Positions 15,705 through 25,045 are shown, counted from the first letter of the stretch. The stretch: DNA of 41,102 bases from CAYSDL01 sp964429875 (GCA_964429875.1 CAYSDL010000012.1:1-41102); one strand, 5' to 3'. Notes: a model not told the origin generated them from the sequence alone. A program made the numbers and translations.

Positions 15705-18053
15705 ATGTCTTCATTTAATATCGAAAAAGTAGCTGTATTAGGAACTGGTGTAATGGGTTCACAGATTGCAGCACATTTATCTAATGCACAAATACAAGTG
15801 TATGCGTATGACGTAGATCAAAAAACTGCTAGGAATGGTTTAGACGCCTGCAAAAAATTAAAACCAAGTCCTTTTTATAATTTTAAAACATTAGATCTTA
15901 TAATACCTATGAATTACAATGATCATTTAGAAAAATTAAAGGAATGTGATTGGATAATAGAGGCAATATCAGAAAGATTAGATTGGAAGCAAGACTTATA
16001 TAATAAAATTCTACCTTTTTTAAACAACAGTACAATTGTAACATCTAATACATCTGGTTTGTCATTATCTGATTTATCAAATGGAATGCCTGAAGATTTC
16101 TTAAATAAATTTTTTATTACTCACTTTTTTAATCCACCACGTTATATGAAGTTAGTTGAGATTGTTAAAAGTGATAATACAAATGATGAAATGGTGTCTT
16201 ATATACATAACTTTTTAGAAGAAGTATTAGGTAAAGGAGTAGTTTTTGCTAAGGATACACCAAATTTTATTGCCAATAGAGTAGGCACATTTGGTATGAT
16301 GGTAACATTGCATGAGTCAAATAAAAGAAAATTATCAATTGAAGATGTAGATGCATTAACAGGAACAATTATTGGAAGAGCTAAAAGCGCCACCTTTAGA
16401 ACTGCAGATATCGTTGGATTAGATACTATGTGCTATGTAGCAAATACAGGATATGAGAAATGTCCCGATGATCCTGAAAGAGATGCCTTTAAATTACCTG
16501 ATTATATTAAGAAAATGGTAGATAATCAATGGCTTGGTCAAAAAACAAAACAAGGTTTTTATAAAAAAATTGATAAGGGTGTTATCTATTCTCTTGACCT
16601 TAATACATTAGAATATAAACCAATGCAAAAGAAAAGATTTAGCGCTATAACTCTCGCTAAAGAAAAAACATATTTAAGAGATAGATTAAAAGCTATTTTA
16701 GAATCAGATGATGTAGCTGGTGAATTTTTATGGAAAACATTTTCTAGAACACTTATGTATGCTGCAAATTTACTTAGTGATATTGCAGATGATATTTGTA
16801 GTATTGATAAGGCTATGAAATTAGGGTTTGGGTGGGAGTTGGGTCCTTTTGAAGTGCTTGATGCAATTGGTTTAGAAAATTTTGTTAAAAGAGTTGAATC
16901 TGAAGGAAATAAAGTTGCTCCTTGGATGAATAATATGTTGAATTCAGGTTTTACGTCAATGTATGTTTTGCTTGATGGGAACAAAGAATATTATTGTCCT
17001 ATTAAAAATGAATATAAAACATTCAACCATCATAAAAAGGAAATTTATTTTGATATATTAAAATCTAAAAATAATGTTATAAAAAAACATTGGTCCGCAT
17101 CTCTCGTTGATCTTGGTGATGAGGTCGCTGGGATTGAACTCCACTCTGTACTTAAACCTGAATTAAATCCTATAGATGGATCTATGATGGAAACAGTTGC
17201 ATATGGTTTAAATTGGGTAAAAGAAAATAAGTATAAAGGTTTAATAATTTCTGGTGGAGGAAGTAATTTTTGTGCTGGAGCTAATTTAAATTTAATTTTA
17301 GAAGCATCACTTAGAAAGGATTATGATGCAATTGAAAAACTCACTCATGGATTGCAACAAGTTTTTCAAGCAGTTAAATATTCTGATTTTCCTGTTGTAG
17401 CAGCGCCTTATGGGTTAGTGTTGGGTGGTGGCATGGAGATGATAGGAGGCTGTGATATTAGGGTAGCTGCAGCAGAATCTTATATTGGACTTGTTGAAGT
17501 TGGAGTCGGTTTAATTCCTGGGGCAGGTGGTAATTTAAGACTTCTATCAAATTTGTCCAAAAAAATGAAAACAGGTATTACTGGAAGTTTACCCCTTGTT
17601 CAAAAAGCATTTGAAACTATCGGTTTTGCGAAAGTTGCAACATCTGCAAATCAAGCAAAAGGGTATGGTTACTTGATTCCAGATGATAAAATTGTAATTA
17701 ATAGAGACCATATCTTAAGTGAAGCCAAAAACACAGTCCTGTCAATGTCAGATGATTATAAAACTCCAGAATCTGAGACTTTTAAATTACCAGGTGCAGC
17801 TGGGAGAATTGCTGTTGAAGTGTCAGTTAAAGGACTAGTTAAAGCAGGCAAAATAAGTGAACATGATGCATTTATTGCAAAAAAATTAGCTTATGTTTTA
17901 ACGGGTGGATCAAAGGCAGGACCTTTTACAGCTATTGATGAACAATATTTACTGGACATTGAAAGAGAAGCTTTTGTAAGTTTATGTGCGGAACAAAAAT
18001 CTATTGAACGCATTAAATATATGTTAACAAAAGGAAAGCCTTTGAGAAATTAA
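15705..18053 (+). CDS. fadN: 3-hydroxyacyl-CoA dehydrogenase/enoyl-CoA hydratase
   Basis: A 782-residue bifunctional beta-oxidation enzyme. The N-terminal half is NAD-dependent 3-hydroxyacyl-CoA dehydrogenase: GTGVMGSQ (13-20), THFFNPPRYM, and the dehydrogenase C-terminal domains to about residue 420. The C-terminal half is a crotonase fold (GLIISGGGSNFCAGANL; GGGMEMIGGCD; GLVEVGVGLIPGAGG, containing the catalytic Glu). This domain order (dehydrogenase first) is that of B. subtilis FadN; E. coli FadB has the reverse. It is the last gene of the operon, ended by two hairpins. Confidence 0.94.
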   Translation: MSSFNIEKVAVLGTGVMGSQIAAHLSNAQIQVYAYDVDQKTARNGLDACKKLKPSPFYNFKTLDLIIPMNYNDHLEKLKECDWIIEAISERLDWKQDLYNKILPFLNNSTIVTSNTSGLSLSDLSNGMPEDFLNKFFITHFFNPPRYMKLVEIVKSDNTNDEMVSYIHNFLEEVLGKGVVFAKDTPNFIANRVGTFGMMVTLHESNKRKLSIEDVDALTGTIIGRAKSATFRTADIVGLDTMCYVANTGYEKCPDDPERDAFKLPDYIKKMVDNQWLGQKTKQGFYKKIDKGVIYSLDLNTLEYKPMQKKRFSAITLAKEKTYLRDRLKAILESDDVAGEFLWKTFSRTLMYAANLLSDIADDICSIDKAMKLGFGWELGPFEVLDAIGLENFVKRVESEGNKVAPWMNNMLNSGFTSMYVLLDGNKEYYCPIKNEYKTFNHHKKEIYFDILKSKNNVIKKHWSASLVDLGDEVAGIELHSVLKPELNPIDGSMMETVAYGLNWVKENKYKGLIISGGGSNFCAGANLNLILEASLRKDYDAIEKLTHGLQQVFQAVKYSDFPVVAAPYGLVLGGGMEMIGGCDIRVAAAESYIGLVEVGVGLIPGAGGNLRLLSNLSKKMKTGITGSLPLVQKAFETIGFAKVATSANQAKGYGYLIPDDKIVINRDHILSEAKNTVLSMSDDYKTPESETFKLPGAAGRIAVEVSVKGLVKAGKISEHDAFIAKKLAYVLTGGSKAGPFTAIDEQYLLDIEREAFVSLCAEQKSIERIKYMLTKGKPLRN

Positions 18054-18071
18054 TTTTATAAAAATTACCTT

Positions 18072-18096
18072 AAACAATGAATTATTTCATTGTTTT
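18072..18096 (+). terminator. Hairpin terminator after fadN
   Basis: A perfect 10-bp stem (18072-18081 with 18086-18095) around a TTAT loop, with a T run at its 3' side before CTCC. It lies 18 bp after the fadN stop and is the first of two tandem hairpins. Confidence 0.6.
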
Positions 18097-18101
18097 TCTC
18101 C

Positions 18102-18133
18102 AAAAAGAGGCATTCCTTTGAGTGCCTCTTTTT
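18102..18133. terminator. Bidirectional terminator between fadN and proline dehydrogenase
   Basis: An 11-bp stem AAAAAGAGGCA/TGCCTCTTTTT around a 10-base loop. The A run on one side and the T run on the other let it work in both directions. It separates the convergent fad operon and proline dehydrogenase gene, and its 3' arm runs two bases into the latter's stop codon. Confidence 0.85.
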
Positions 18134-19043
18134 ATTTATAGAAGTTTCTTTTAAATAAATTTTTAATTATATATTTTGATATATTTGGGTTTTCTCTAAG
18201 TCTTCTTATTGAATAATCATACCAACTATTTCCATAGGGAACATAGACACGAACTTTGTATTGTTTATTTAAAAGATAATTAATCATATTTCCCATCGGG
18301 ACTCCATATAGAACCTGAAATTCAAAATAGTTTTTATCTACTTTCATATCAGTAATAATTCTCAAAGCTTCATTGATTAGATCAATGTCATGTGTTGCTA
18401 TGCCAACATAAACCTTTTTATTAAAAGCTGCCTTTAATAATGTTAAATAATTATTATTTACTTCAGCAGGTTCTTTTAATGCAATTTTACTACTTTCATT
18501 ATATATTCCTTTACATAAACGTATGTTCATACCTTCTTTTAAATTATTAATATCATTTAAAGAACGGAATAAATATGCTTGAATGACTGTTCCTATATTA
18601 TTATTTATTTTATATCTTTCTTTAAATGACTTAATTGTAAGATCTGTAAGTTTGCTATTTTCCATATCTAATCTTAAAAAATTATTACAATTTATGGATT
18701 CATTATGTATGTTTATTAAATTACTATTATATACATCGTAATTTATATCTGACCCAATATGACTTGGTTTTAATGAAATATTACAGTCAAGATCTTTGTC
18801 TCTTATATTTTTATACAATTTAATATAGTTTTCGCTTATAGTTTTTGCTTCTTCTAGCTTTGTAGTATGCTCACCTAAAATATCGATAGTCACAGATAAA
18901 TTCATCTGATTTATTTTCTTTGTTACATATAGAACTTCTGAGTCATTTACTCCTGCTATATACCTATTAGAGATTAATTTTATAATAAATTTTGGTATAA
19001 AAGGCAAAAGTGCTATTATGATATTATTAAACAATAAAAACAT
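18132..19043 (-). CDS. Proline dehydrogenase (monofunctional)
   Basis: A 303-residue FAD enzyme that oxidises proline to pyrroline-5-carboxylate and gives the electrons to the quinone pool. The family pattern is visible: VTIDILGEH (strand 1 of the barrel), ISLKPSHIG, LRLDMENS, NIRLCKGIYNE, VGIATHD, FEFQVLYGVP, RVYVPYG and the C-terminal substrate motif YSIRRLREN. Length fits single-domain PRODH. The next-step enzyme, P5C dehydrogenase, is not in the window. It is convergent with the fad operon and divergent from nuo, which starts 132 bp away. Confidence 0.92.
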   Translation of the reverse strand: MFLLFNNIIIALLPFIPKFIIKLISNRYIAGVNDSEVLYVTKKINQMNLSVTIDILGEHTTKLEEAKTISENYIKLYKNIRDKDLDCNISLKPSHIGSDINYDVYNSNLINIHNESINCNNFLRLDMENSKLTDLTIKSFKERYKINNNIGTVIQAYLFRSLNDINNLKEGMNIRLCKGIYNESSKIALKEPAEVNNNYLTLLKAAFNKKVYVGIATHDIDLINEALRIITDMKVDKNYFEFQVLYGVPMGNMINYLLNKQYKVRVYVPYGNSWYDYSIRRLRENPNISKYIIKNLFKRNFYK

Positions 19044-19119
19044 ATCTTTAAAATAAATTGTTTTTAATAAAGAAAAAAAACTAAATCATGCTTGGTGTTG
19101 AAAAATATAAATATGTAAA

Positions 19120-19149
19120 TTAAGTATCTATATTTTAGCTTATTATAAA
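19120..19149 (+). promoter_or_regulatory. Possible promoter of the nuo operon
   Basis: The 132-bp gap between the divergent proline dehydrogenase and nuoA genes must contain promoters for both. TTAAGT (19120-19125) and TATAAA (19144-19149), 18 bp apart, resemble a -35/-10 pair pointing at nuoA. An AAGG (19155-19158) lies rather far before the ATG at 19176. In such A+T-rich DNA these boxes could arise by chance. Confidence 0.3.
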
Positions 19150-19175
19150 ATAATTAAGGCTCTAATTCTCTTAAA

Positions 19176-19607
19176 ATGTATAAAGACTTTCTTCCAGTAA
19201 TTATTTTCACAGGTCTTGCTATAGCATTAGTTGCTTTACCTCTTCTAATTCAATATATCGTCTCACCTAGACACAATAAAGGTGGGGAAAAGCTTGCTTC
19301 ATATGAATGCGGTGAAGTCCCAGAAGGTTCTGCGTGGGTAAAATTTAATGTAAGATTTTATATAATAGCCTTAATTTTTTTAATATTTGATGTAGAAGTT
19401 ATTTTTTTATTTCCTTGGTCAGTTGTATTTAAAGAGTTATCTGAAACAGGTTTTGGATTTTTAGCATTTATTGAAATGTTTGTTTTTGTATCGATTCTTA
19501 TTGTTGGCTTTGCTTATGTATGGATAAAAGGGGATTTAGATTGGGTTAAAATGAAATTGAAATATGGAGAAGGAAGATACGCTGATTTAAAAGTTAAAGA
19601 GAAATAA
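19176..19607 (+). CDS. nuoA: NADH-quinone oxidoreductase subunit A
   Basis: A 143-residue membrane subunit of complex I at the junction of the peripheral and membrane arms. It has three membrane helices, the loop signature YECGEVPEGSAW (with the conserved Cys) and FDVEVIFLFPW in helix 2. It has a longer lysine-rich C-terminal tail than average. It is the first gene of the nuo operon, 1 bp before nuoB. Confidence 0.96.
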   Translation: MYKDFLPVIIFTGLAIALVALPLLIQYIVSPRHNKGGEKLASYECGEVPEGSAWVKFNVRFYIIALIFLIFDVEVIFLFPWSVVFKELSETGFGFLAFIEMFVFVSILIVGFAYVWIKGDLDWVKMKLKYGEGRYADLKVKEK

Positions 19608-19608
19608 A

Positions 19609-20133
19609 ATGTCAGATAAACTATATATAAAAGATGATTTCACACTAGTCGAAAGATTTAAACAGGACAATGTTGTTGTTGCAAAAATAGATGATCTTAT
19701 TAATTGGGGAAGGGCTGGATCTCCTTGGTTTTTTCAGTTTGGTCTTGCTTGTTGTGCAATTGAAATGATGGCAGCAGCTGGTCCAAGACATGATTTAGAA
19801 AGATTTGGAATGATGCCAAGGGCTACTCCTCGTCAAGCAGATGTAATGATCGTAGCTGGTACTGTAACTTTAAAAATGGCATCTAGAGTAAAAAGACTTT
19901 ACGAACAAATGGCAGATCCTAAATATGTAATATCTATGGGAAGCTGTTCTAATAGTGGAGGACCATATTGGCAGCATGGCTATCATGTACTAAAGGGAGT
20001 AGATATAGTTGTACCTGTAGATGTGTATATCCCCGGATGTCCACCAAGACCTGAAGCTTTAATTCAAGGAATTATGGAACTCCAGAAAAAAATAAAATTA
20101 GATACGCCACTAAGAAAGAAAAAAACTATATAA
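19609..20133 (+). CDS. nuoB: NADH-quinone oxidoreductase subunit B
   Basis: A 174-residue peripheral subunit that carries Fe-S cluster N2, the last electron carrier before quinone. The four ligands are visible: Cys48-Cys49 (ACCAIEMM), Cys113 (GSCSNSGG) and Cys144 (PGCPPRPE). All family motifs are intact. Its stop codon abuts the nuoC ATG directly. Confidence 0.97.
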   Translation: MSDKLYIKDDFTLVERFKQDNVVVAKIDDLINWGRAGSPWFFQFGLACCAIEMMAAAGPRHDLERFGMMPRATPRQADVMIVAGTVTLKMASRVKRLYEQMADPKYVISMGSCSNSGGPYWQHGYHVLKGVDIVVPVDVYIPGCPPRPEALIQGIMELQKKIKLDTPLRKKKTI

Positions 20134-20601
20134 ATGGATATACTTTTAAAAAAATTCAAAGATAAAGTGAATAAGATTGAAAATTCAAATGCATTCATAG
20201 TTGATGTAGACTCGTGGAAAGAGGTGTCTAAGTTTATAAAAAATGATAAAAAAATGTTATTTGATTATCTTATGAGTATTTCTGGGTATGATCTTGGAGA
20301 AAGTGAAGTTTTTGGTGTCGCTTATAATTTTTATTCTACAAAATTAAAACAGTATTTAGAAATTAGAATAGAAGTTAATGAATCTGAAGAGATTGAAAGT
20401 GTTGCTCATTTATGGAGAGCAGCAGATTGGCATGAAAGAGAAGCTTATGATATGATTGGTCTCAAATTCAAAAATCATCCAGATATGAAGAGAATTCTAT
20501 TACCAGAAGATTGGGAGGGATATCCGCTTAGAAAAAATTATAAAACTCCTGAATATTATAATGGCATGCCAGTTCCAAAGGATAAGAGTTATTGGGAATG
20601 A
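20134..20601 (+). CDS. nuoC: NADH-quinone oxidoreductase subunit C
   Basis: A 155-residue peripheral (30-kDa) subunit, on the short side for the family. The signature HEREAYDMIGLKFKNHPDMK and the RRILLPEDW-like stretch followed by GYPLRK are conserved. It is a separate gene here, not fused to nuoD as in E. coli. It begins right at the end of nuoB and is followed 6 bp later by nuoD. Confidence 0.95.
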   Translation: MDILLKKFKDKVNKIENSNAFIVDVDSWKEVSKFIKNDKKMLFDYLMSISGYDLGESEVFGVAYNFYSTKLKQYLEIRIEVNESEEIESVAHLWRAADWHEREAYDMIGLKFKNHPDMKRILLPEDWEGYPLRKNYKTPEYYNGMPVPKDKSYWE

Positions 20602-20607
20602 TAATTA

Positions 20608-21744
20608 ATGTTTAAAATTTTAGATAAGAGTATAATAAAAGCTGATGAAATGATCCTGAATATGGGTCCTCAGCATCCTAGTACTCATGGGGTCCTCAGA
20701 TTAAAGATTATTACCGACGGTGAAATAGTAAGTCACGTTGAACCTATAATTGGTTATTTGCATAGATGTTTTGAAAAACATTGTGAAAGCTTACCATATG
20801 AACAAATTGTTCCATTTACTGATAGATGTGACTATCTGGCATCCATGCATATGAGTCACTCTTTTTCAATAGCTGTAGAGAAACTTTTAGATATAGAATT
20901 ACCTGAAAGAGTAGAGTACATAAGAGTTATTGTTTCTGAATTACAACGTATTGCAAGTCATCTTATAGCTGTTGGTGCATTTGGCTTGGATGTTGGAGCT
21001 ATAACTCCTTTTACTTGGACATTAAGAGATAGAGAAAGAGTATTAGATCTATTTGAACAGTTATCTGGCGCTAGATTGTTATATAATTATGTATGGCCTG
21101 GAGGTGTTTCACATGATCTTCCAAAAAAGTTCATTGAAAGAACAATTGATTTTTTAGATTATTTTGAACCAAGAATAGAAGAGTATAATCAGCTTTTAAC
21201 AACAAATAAAATTTTTATAGAACGTAGTGCCGATGTTGGAGTGATGCCTCTTGATGTTGCAATTAATTATGGTGTAACTGGACCAACTCTTCGTGCTTCA
21301 GGAACTGATATGGATCTAAGAAAAACAGAACCATATTCTATTTATGAAAAATTTGATTTTGATGTTCCTGTAGGTGAGGGTTTAATGGGAACGGTTGGTG
21401 ATTGCTGGGACAGATATTATGTGCGTGTTTTAGAGCTTAAAGAATCGGTCAAAATTTTAAGACAAGCACTTAAAACAATACCAGGGGGTGATGTCCATGC
21501 TGCGCTGCCTAAAAAAATACGTCCTAAAGTAGGGGAGGTGTACTCTAGGTATGAATCTGCAAGAGGTGATGTAGGTTTTTATATTAGAAGTAATGGTAAG
21601 AATATCCCCACTAGAGTAAAAATGAGATCTCCTGCATACTGTAATTTATCTGTTCTAAATGAAATTTCATCTGGATGGATGATTTCTGATGTAATTACTA
21701 TATTAGGAAGTTTAGATATAGTACTAGGAGAAATTGATCGATGA
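20608..21744 (+). CDS. nuoD: NADH-quinone oxidoreductase subunit D
   Basis: A 378-residue (49-kDa) subunit that forms the quinone-binding pocket with NuoB. Key motifs are NMGPQHPSTHG, YLHRCFEKHCE (the usual HRG is HRC here), the DRCDYLASM loop carrying the conserved quinone-contact Tyr, and the C-terminal ILGSLDIVLGEIDR. It is related to group 4 NiFe-hydrogenase large subunits, but the hydrogenase CxxC pairs are absent, so it is a true NuoD. It overlaps nuoH by 4 bp. Confidence 0.96.
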   Translation: MFKILDKSIIKADEMILNMGPQHPSTHGVLRLKIITDGEIVSHVEPIIGYLHRCFEKHCESLPYEQIVPFTDRCDYLASMHMSHSFSIAVEKLLDIELPERVEYIRVIVSELQRIASHLIAVGAFGLDVGAITPFTWTLRDRERVLDLFEQLSGARLLYNYVWPGGVSHDLPKKFIERTIDFLDYFEPRIEEYNQLLTTNKIFIERSADVGVMPLDVAINYGVTGPTLRASGTDMDLRKTEPYSIYEKFDFDVPVGEGLMGTVGDCWDRYYVRVLELKESVKILRQALKTIPGGDVHAALPKKIRPKVGEVYSRYESARGDVGFYIRSNGKNIPTRVKMRSPAYCNLSVLNEISSGWMISDVITILGSLDIVLGEIDR

Positions 21745-22847
21745 TTACTGTTATTGATAGTTTGATGGATGTATTTTCTACAATTAATTTTGACCAAAGT
21801 TTGCTTCTTGTTCTAGCAATTATTATTCCTGGTGTTGTTATATTTTTAGTAATGACATTAAATGTAATGCTTTCTGTATACTTTGAAAGAAAAGTAGCAG
21901 CCTTTATGCAAGATAGACTTGGTCCAATGGAAGTCGGGATATTTGGTTATAAAGGAGGGAAAAAATTCTGGGGTGGTATTGGTCAAATTTTTGCTGATAC
22001 TATAAAGCTTCTAACTAAAGAAGATATCATGCCAGATGATGCAGATAAAAAACTTATGTTTTTATCTCCTTTTATAATCATTATTGGCGCCATATTAACC
22101 TTTGTTGCAGTTCCTTTTTCAAAAGGTCTTGTTGTTTCTGATTTCAATATAGGTATTTTATATATAATTGCTATGAGCTCGGTTGGTGTTATAGGTGTTA
22201 TTTTAGCTGGGTGGTCTTCGAACAATAAATGGTCACTTTATGGTGCAATGCGATCTGCGGCTCAGATAATAAGCTATGAAATACCCATTGGTTTAACTTT
22301 ACTTCTTATAGTTATTACAGTAGGTAGTCTTCAAATAAACAATATAGTTGCCTGGCAAGATGAACACAGGTGGTTTATACTTCACAGCCCATTTGCATTC
22401 ATTGCATTTTTTATATATTTCATATCAGTAGTAGCAGAGACAAATAGAACTCCTTTTGATATACCTGAAGCAGAATCAGAACTTGTTGCTGGATGGATGA
22501 CAGAATTTTCAGGTTTTAAATGGTCTATATTTTTTATGAGTGAATACGCAAATATGCTTATTGTATCTATGGTTGGCTCAATTGTTTTTTTAGGTGGGTG
22601 GTTATCTCCATTTAAAATAATAAACCTTCCTTTTGTCCCTGATGCTTGGTATTTGTTAGATGGTTTTTATTGGGGAATATTCTGGTTGATGCTAAAAGCA
22701 ATATGTTTAATCTTTGTTATGATGTGGTTTAGATGGACATTCCCTAGACTCAGAGTAGATCAGTTAATGTATGTATGTTGGAAAGTATTTATTCCTTTTG
22801 CGCTTGCAAACTTATTTTTTGTAACTATATGGGAGCTAATCTTTTGA
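21741..22847 (+). CDS. nuoH: NADH-quinone oxidoreductase subunit H
   Basis: A 368-residue membrane subunit (eight or nine helices) that joins the quinone tunnel to the proton-pumping arm. Diagnostic motifs are FERKVAAFMQDRLGP near the N-terminus and the acidic loop AETNRTPFDIPEAESELVAG. It has slightly longer termini than average. It starts within the nuoD stop (ATGA), and its own TGA overlaps the proposed TTG start of nuoI. Confidence 0.96.
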   Translation: MITVIDSLMDVFSTINFDQSLLLVLAIIIPGVVIFLVMTLNVMLSVYFERKVAAFMQDRLGPMEVGIFGYKGGKKFWGGIGQIFADTIKLLTKEDIMPDDADKKLMFLSPFIIIIGAILTFVAVPFSKGLVVSDFNIGILYIIAMSSVGVIGVILAGWSSNNKWSLYGAMRSAAQIISYEIPIGLTLLLIVITVGSLQINNIVAWQDEHRWFILHSPFAFIAFFIYFISVVAETNRTPFDIPEAESELVAGWMTEFSGFKWSIFFMSEYANMLIVSMVGSIVFLGGWLSPFKIINLPFVPDAWYLLDGFYWGIFWLMLKAICLIFVMMWFRWTFPRLRVDQLMYVCWKVFIPFALANLFFVTIWELIF

Positions 22848-24238
22848 GTGAATATTTTCATAATATAATCTATACAGTTAAATCTGTATTAACAGGCATG
22901 TCATTAACTTGGGATCATTTCATTAATAAGAAGAAATATGTTTCTACACTACAATATCCAAATGAAAAATGGCCGCAGCCTGATAGAAACATTGGTTTTG
23001 ATCACAGCGAATATAACGAAATCAGATCTCGATTGCATGTAGATATAGATGACTGTATCGGTTGCTTACAATGTGAGAGAGCATGCCCAGTTGATTGTAT
23101 CAAAATTGATACAATCAAGCCTCCAAAAGACAGTGATTTTGATTGTGGAAAAACATCTCATGATACTCAAAAGAAAATGATAGTACCTAGATTTACAATA
23201 GATATGTCTGAATGCATGTACTGCAATCTTTGTGTTTATCCATGCCCTGAAGAATGTATTTTTATGGTAGGTGGCCCAAATGAACCTAAACATGATATAG
23301 ACTATGAATTTAGTAAATATGTTAAGCATGATTTAGTTTTTGAGTTTTCAAATACAACAAACCAGGAAATTATTGATATTGGTGGACAATCATATTTAGA
23401 TAAGAGAAAAGAAATAGCTGATAAGATATCCGATGGAAACGACTTAAAGGGTGGAGTAGAAGAAAGTGATGGCTCTATAGAAGATCCAACCAAAGCTAAA
23501 TCAACAAAACATATTGATCCAGGCTTTGTAGTTTTTAAAGTTGTTGGTGATAAAATGTCAAGAGGTATTGCTAAAAAAGCATACACATATGGTAGACGCA
23601 GTAATTTGGATATGGTAGCTATCTCGAAGCATGTAGAAGAAGCTATTAATTCTTATAATAAAATGACGCCTGAAATGGAGTCAGCTATTAAGGCTATTAT
23701 TGAATTTAAGTACCCTGAAGAAACCTCATTAGATGAACCTTCACCAGATATTCAAAATTCTGATGTTGGATCTGAAGAAAAAACTCCCAGTTCAGATTTA
23801 TTGTTTGATATAAAAATATTAAATGATATTTCAGATAAAATGATCAGAGGTTCACTAAAGAAGATATATATGGCTGGAAAAAGAGAAAATAAAACTTCAT
23901 CAGAAGTTATATTAAGTATGGTTGATCATTTAAATAAAAATAATTCAATGAATGATGATATTAAGTCAATTTTAGATGGGGTAGATGTTAAAGTAGAAAA
24001 GACTGATATAGCTGACTTATCTATTGATGATGACAAAACTAATCAAGAATTATTTGATATTAAAAAATTAAATGATATTGATGATAAAGTTATAAGAGGT
24101 AGTGCTAAAAAAATATATATGGCAGGGAAAAGAGCCGGTGAGGGATCAACTGCTGTTATTGATAAAATTATAGAATCATTAAAAGAATTAGATAAATTAA
24201 ACAATGAAATTGAAGAAATGCTTAATAAACTAAAATGA
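22844..24238 (+). CDS. nuoI: NuoI with C-terminal triple-repeat extension
   Basis: 464 residues from TTG 22844, which has SD GGGAG (22831-22835) at 8-nt spacing and overlaps the nuoH stop. An ATG at 22829 has no SD. Residues 1-180 are normal NuoI, with two 4Fe-4S motifs: Cys71/74/77/81(85) and Cys124/127/130/134(138), clusters N6a/N6b. NuoI normally ends near there. The remaining 280 residues are a hydrophilic tail. Three related repeats (228-289, 319-379, 402-464) share DK-x-x-RG-x-x-KK-x-Y-x-x-G-x-R followed by a helical part. They are joined by acidic Ser/Pro-rich linkers. The tail function is unknown to me. NuoJ follows as ATGA. Confidence 0.93.
   Translation: MSEYFHNIIYTVKSVLTGMSLTWDHFINKKKYVSTLQYPNEKWPQPDRNIGFDHSEYNEIRSRLHVDIDDCIGCLQCERACPVDCIKIDTIKPPKDSDFDCGKTSHDTQKKMIVPRFTIDMSECMYCNLCVYPCPEECIFMVGGPNEPKHDIDYEFSKYVKHDLVFEFSNTTNQEIIDIGGQSYLDKRKEIADKISDGNDLKGGVEESDGSIEDPTKAKSTKHIDPGFVVFKVVGDKMSRGIAKKAYTYGRRSNLDMVAISKHVEEAINSYNKMTPEMESAIKAIIEFKYPEETSLDEPSPDIQNSDVGSEEKTPSSDLLFDIKILNDISDKMIRGSLKKIYMAGKRENKTSSEVILSMVDHLNKNNSMNDDIKSILDGVDVKVEKTDIADLSIDDDKTNQELFDIKKLNDIDDKVIRGSAKKIYMAGKRAGEGSTAVIDKIIESLKELDKLNNEIEEMLNKLK
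23525..24235 (+). repeat. Three protein-level repeats in the NuoI tail
   Basis: The repeats lie at 23525-23710, 23798-23980 and 24047-24235. Repeats 2 and 3 are the closest pair: both contain LFDIK, LNDI, RGS, and KKIYMAGKR in register. Repeat 1 is more distant (VFKVVGDK, RGIAKKAYTYGRR). Each unit is about 61-63 residues and helix-rich in its second half (for example VIDKIIESLKELDKLNNEIE). The linkers between them are acidic. The pattern suggests duplication of a small helical module. Confidence 0.85.
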
Positions 24239-24741
24239 TACTAGAATACAGTGATATACTATTTTTAACTATTTGCATGCTTGTAATAGTATCTGCAATT
24301 TGGGTTGTTATGTCTCCAAATTTAATTCATTCAGCTGTTTCATTGCTATTTACATTGTTTGGTGTAGCAGGATTATATGTTTTTCTATATGCTGATTTTA
24401 TGGCAGCATCTCAAGTGATTATATATGTTGGTGGAATTTTAGTTTTGATCATATTTGGTGTGATGTTAACAAATAAGATTAGTGATCAGAATTTATCAAA
24501 CAAGAGTCAAAACAGGCTACCTGCAGGCATAATGTGCTTAATTTTACTTGGAGTTCAGATTAATGTTATAGTAAATACTAAATGGTATTTAGGTGAGACA
24601 ATAGTAAGAGAATCGACAGTTAATGATATAGGGATGATGTTGTTGAGTAAGTATCTGCTTCCATTTGAGATAGTCTCAATACTTCTTCTTGCAGCATTAA
24701 TTGGAGCCGCGATGTTATCAAGGAAAAAAGTAAATGATTGA
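24235..24741 (+). CDS. nuoJ: NADH-quinone oxidoreductase subunit J
   Basis: A 168-residue membrane subunit with five helices. The family motifs are NLIHSAVSLLFTLFGVAGLYVFL and the pi-bulge region QVIIYVGGILVLIIFGVML, the helix that rotates during complex I turnover. It overlaps nuoI by 4 bp and nuoK by 8 bp, so translation is coupled. Confidence 0.95.
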   Translation: MILEYSDILFLTICMLVIVSAIWVVMSPNLIHSAVSLLFTLFGVAGLYVFLYADFMAASQVIIYVGGILVLIIFGVMLTNKISDQNLSNKSQNRLPAGIMCLILLGVQINVIVNTKWYLGETIVRESTVNDIGMMLLSKYLLPFEIVSILLLAALIGAAMLSRKKVND

Positions 24742-25045
24742 TACAATAGAAATATATTTATGCATTTCTGCTGTACTTTTGAATTTGGGTATTTTTGCCG
24801 TTATAACTAGAGAAAATGCAGTTGCTATATTAATGGGAATTGAATTAATTCTTAATTCTGCCAACATTAATCTCATTACATTTAACAGATTCGGTGATTT
24901 TAAAGTATTAGATGGTCATGTGTTTAGTATTTTTGTTATTGTGCTAGCAGCTGCAGAAGCAGCTGTTGCTCTTGCTATAATTATAAATTTATTTAAAAAT
25001 GTAGGGACAGTTAAAGTAAATGAAGCTACGGAGTTAAAGGGTTAA
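24734..25045 (+). CDS. nuoK: NADH-quinone oxidoreductase subunit K
   Basis: A 103-residue, three-helix MrpC-like subunit. Conserved glutamates are present in VAILMGIELILNSANINLI (helix 2) and AAAEAAVALAIII (helix 3), which form part of the proton path. Standard length. Its stop overlaps the nuoL start as TAATG. Confidence 0.96.
   Translation: MIDTIEIYLCISAVLLNLGIFAVITRENAVAILMGIELILNSANINLITFNRFGDFKVLDGHVFSIFVIVLAAAEAAVALAIIINLFKNVGTVKVNEATELKG

Noticed and set aside
22829..22831. ATG 22829 or earlier as the nuoI start
   Set aside because: No SD precedes it and it lies inside nuoH, whereas TTG 22844 has GGGAG at 8-nt spacing and a normal NuoI N-terminus. The choice is probable, not certain.
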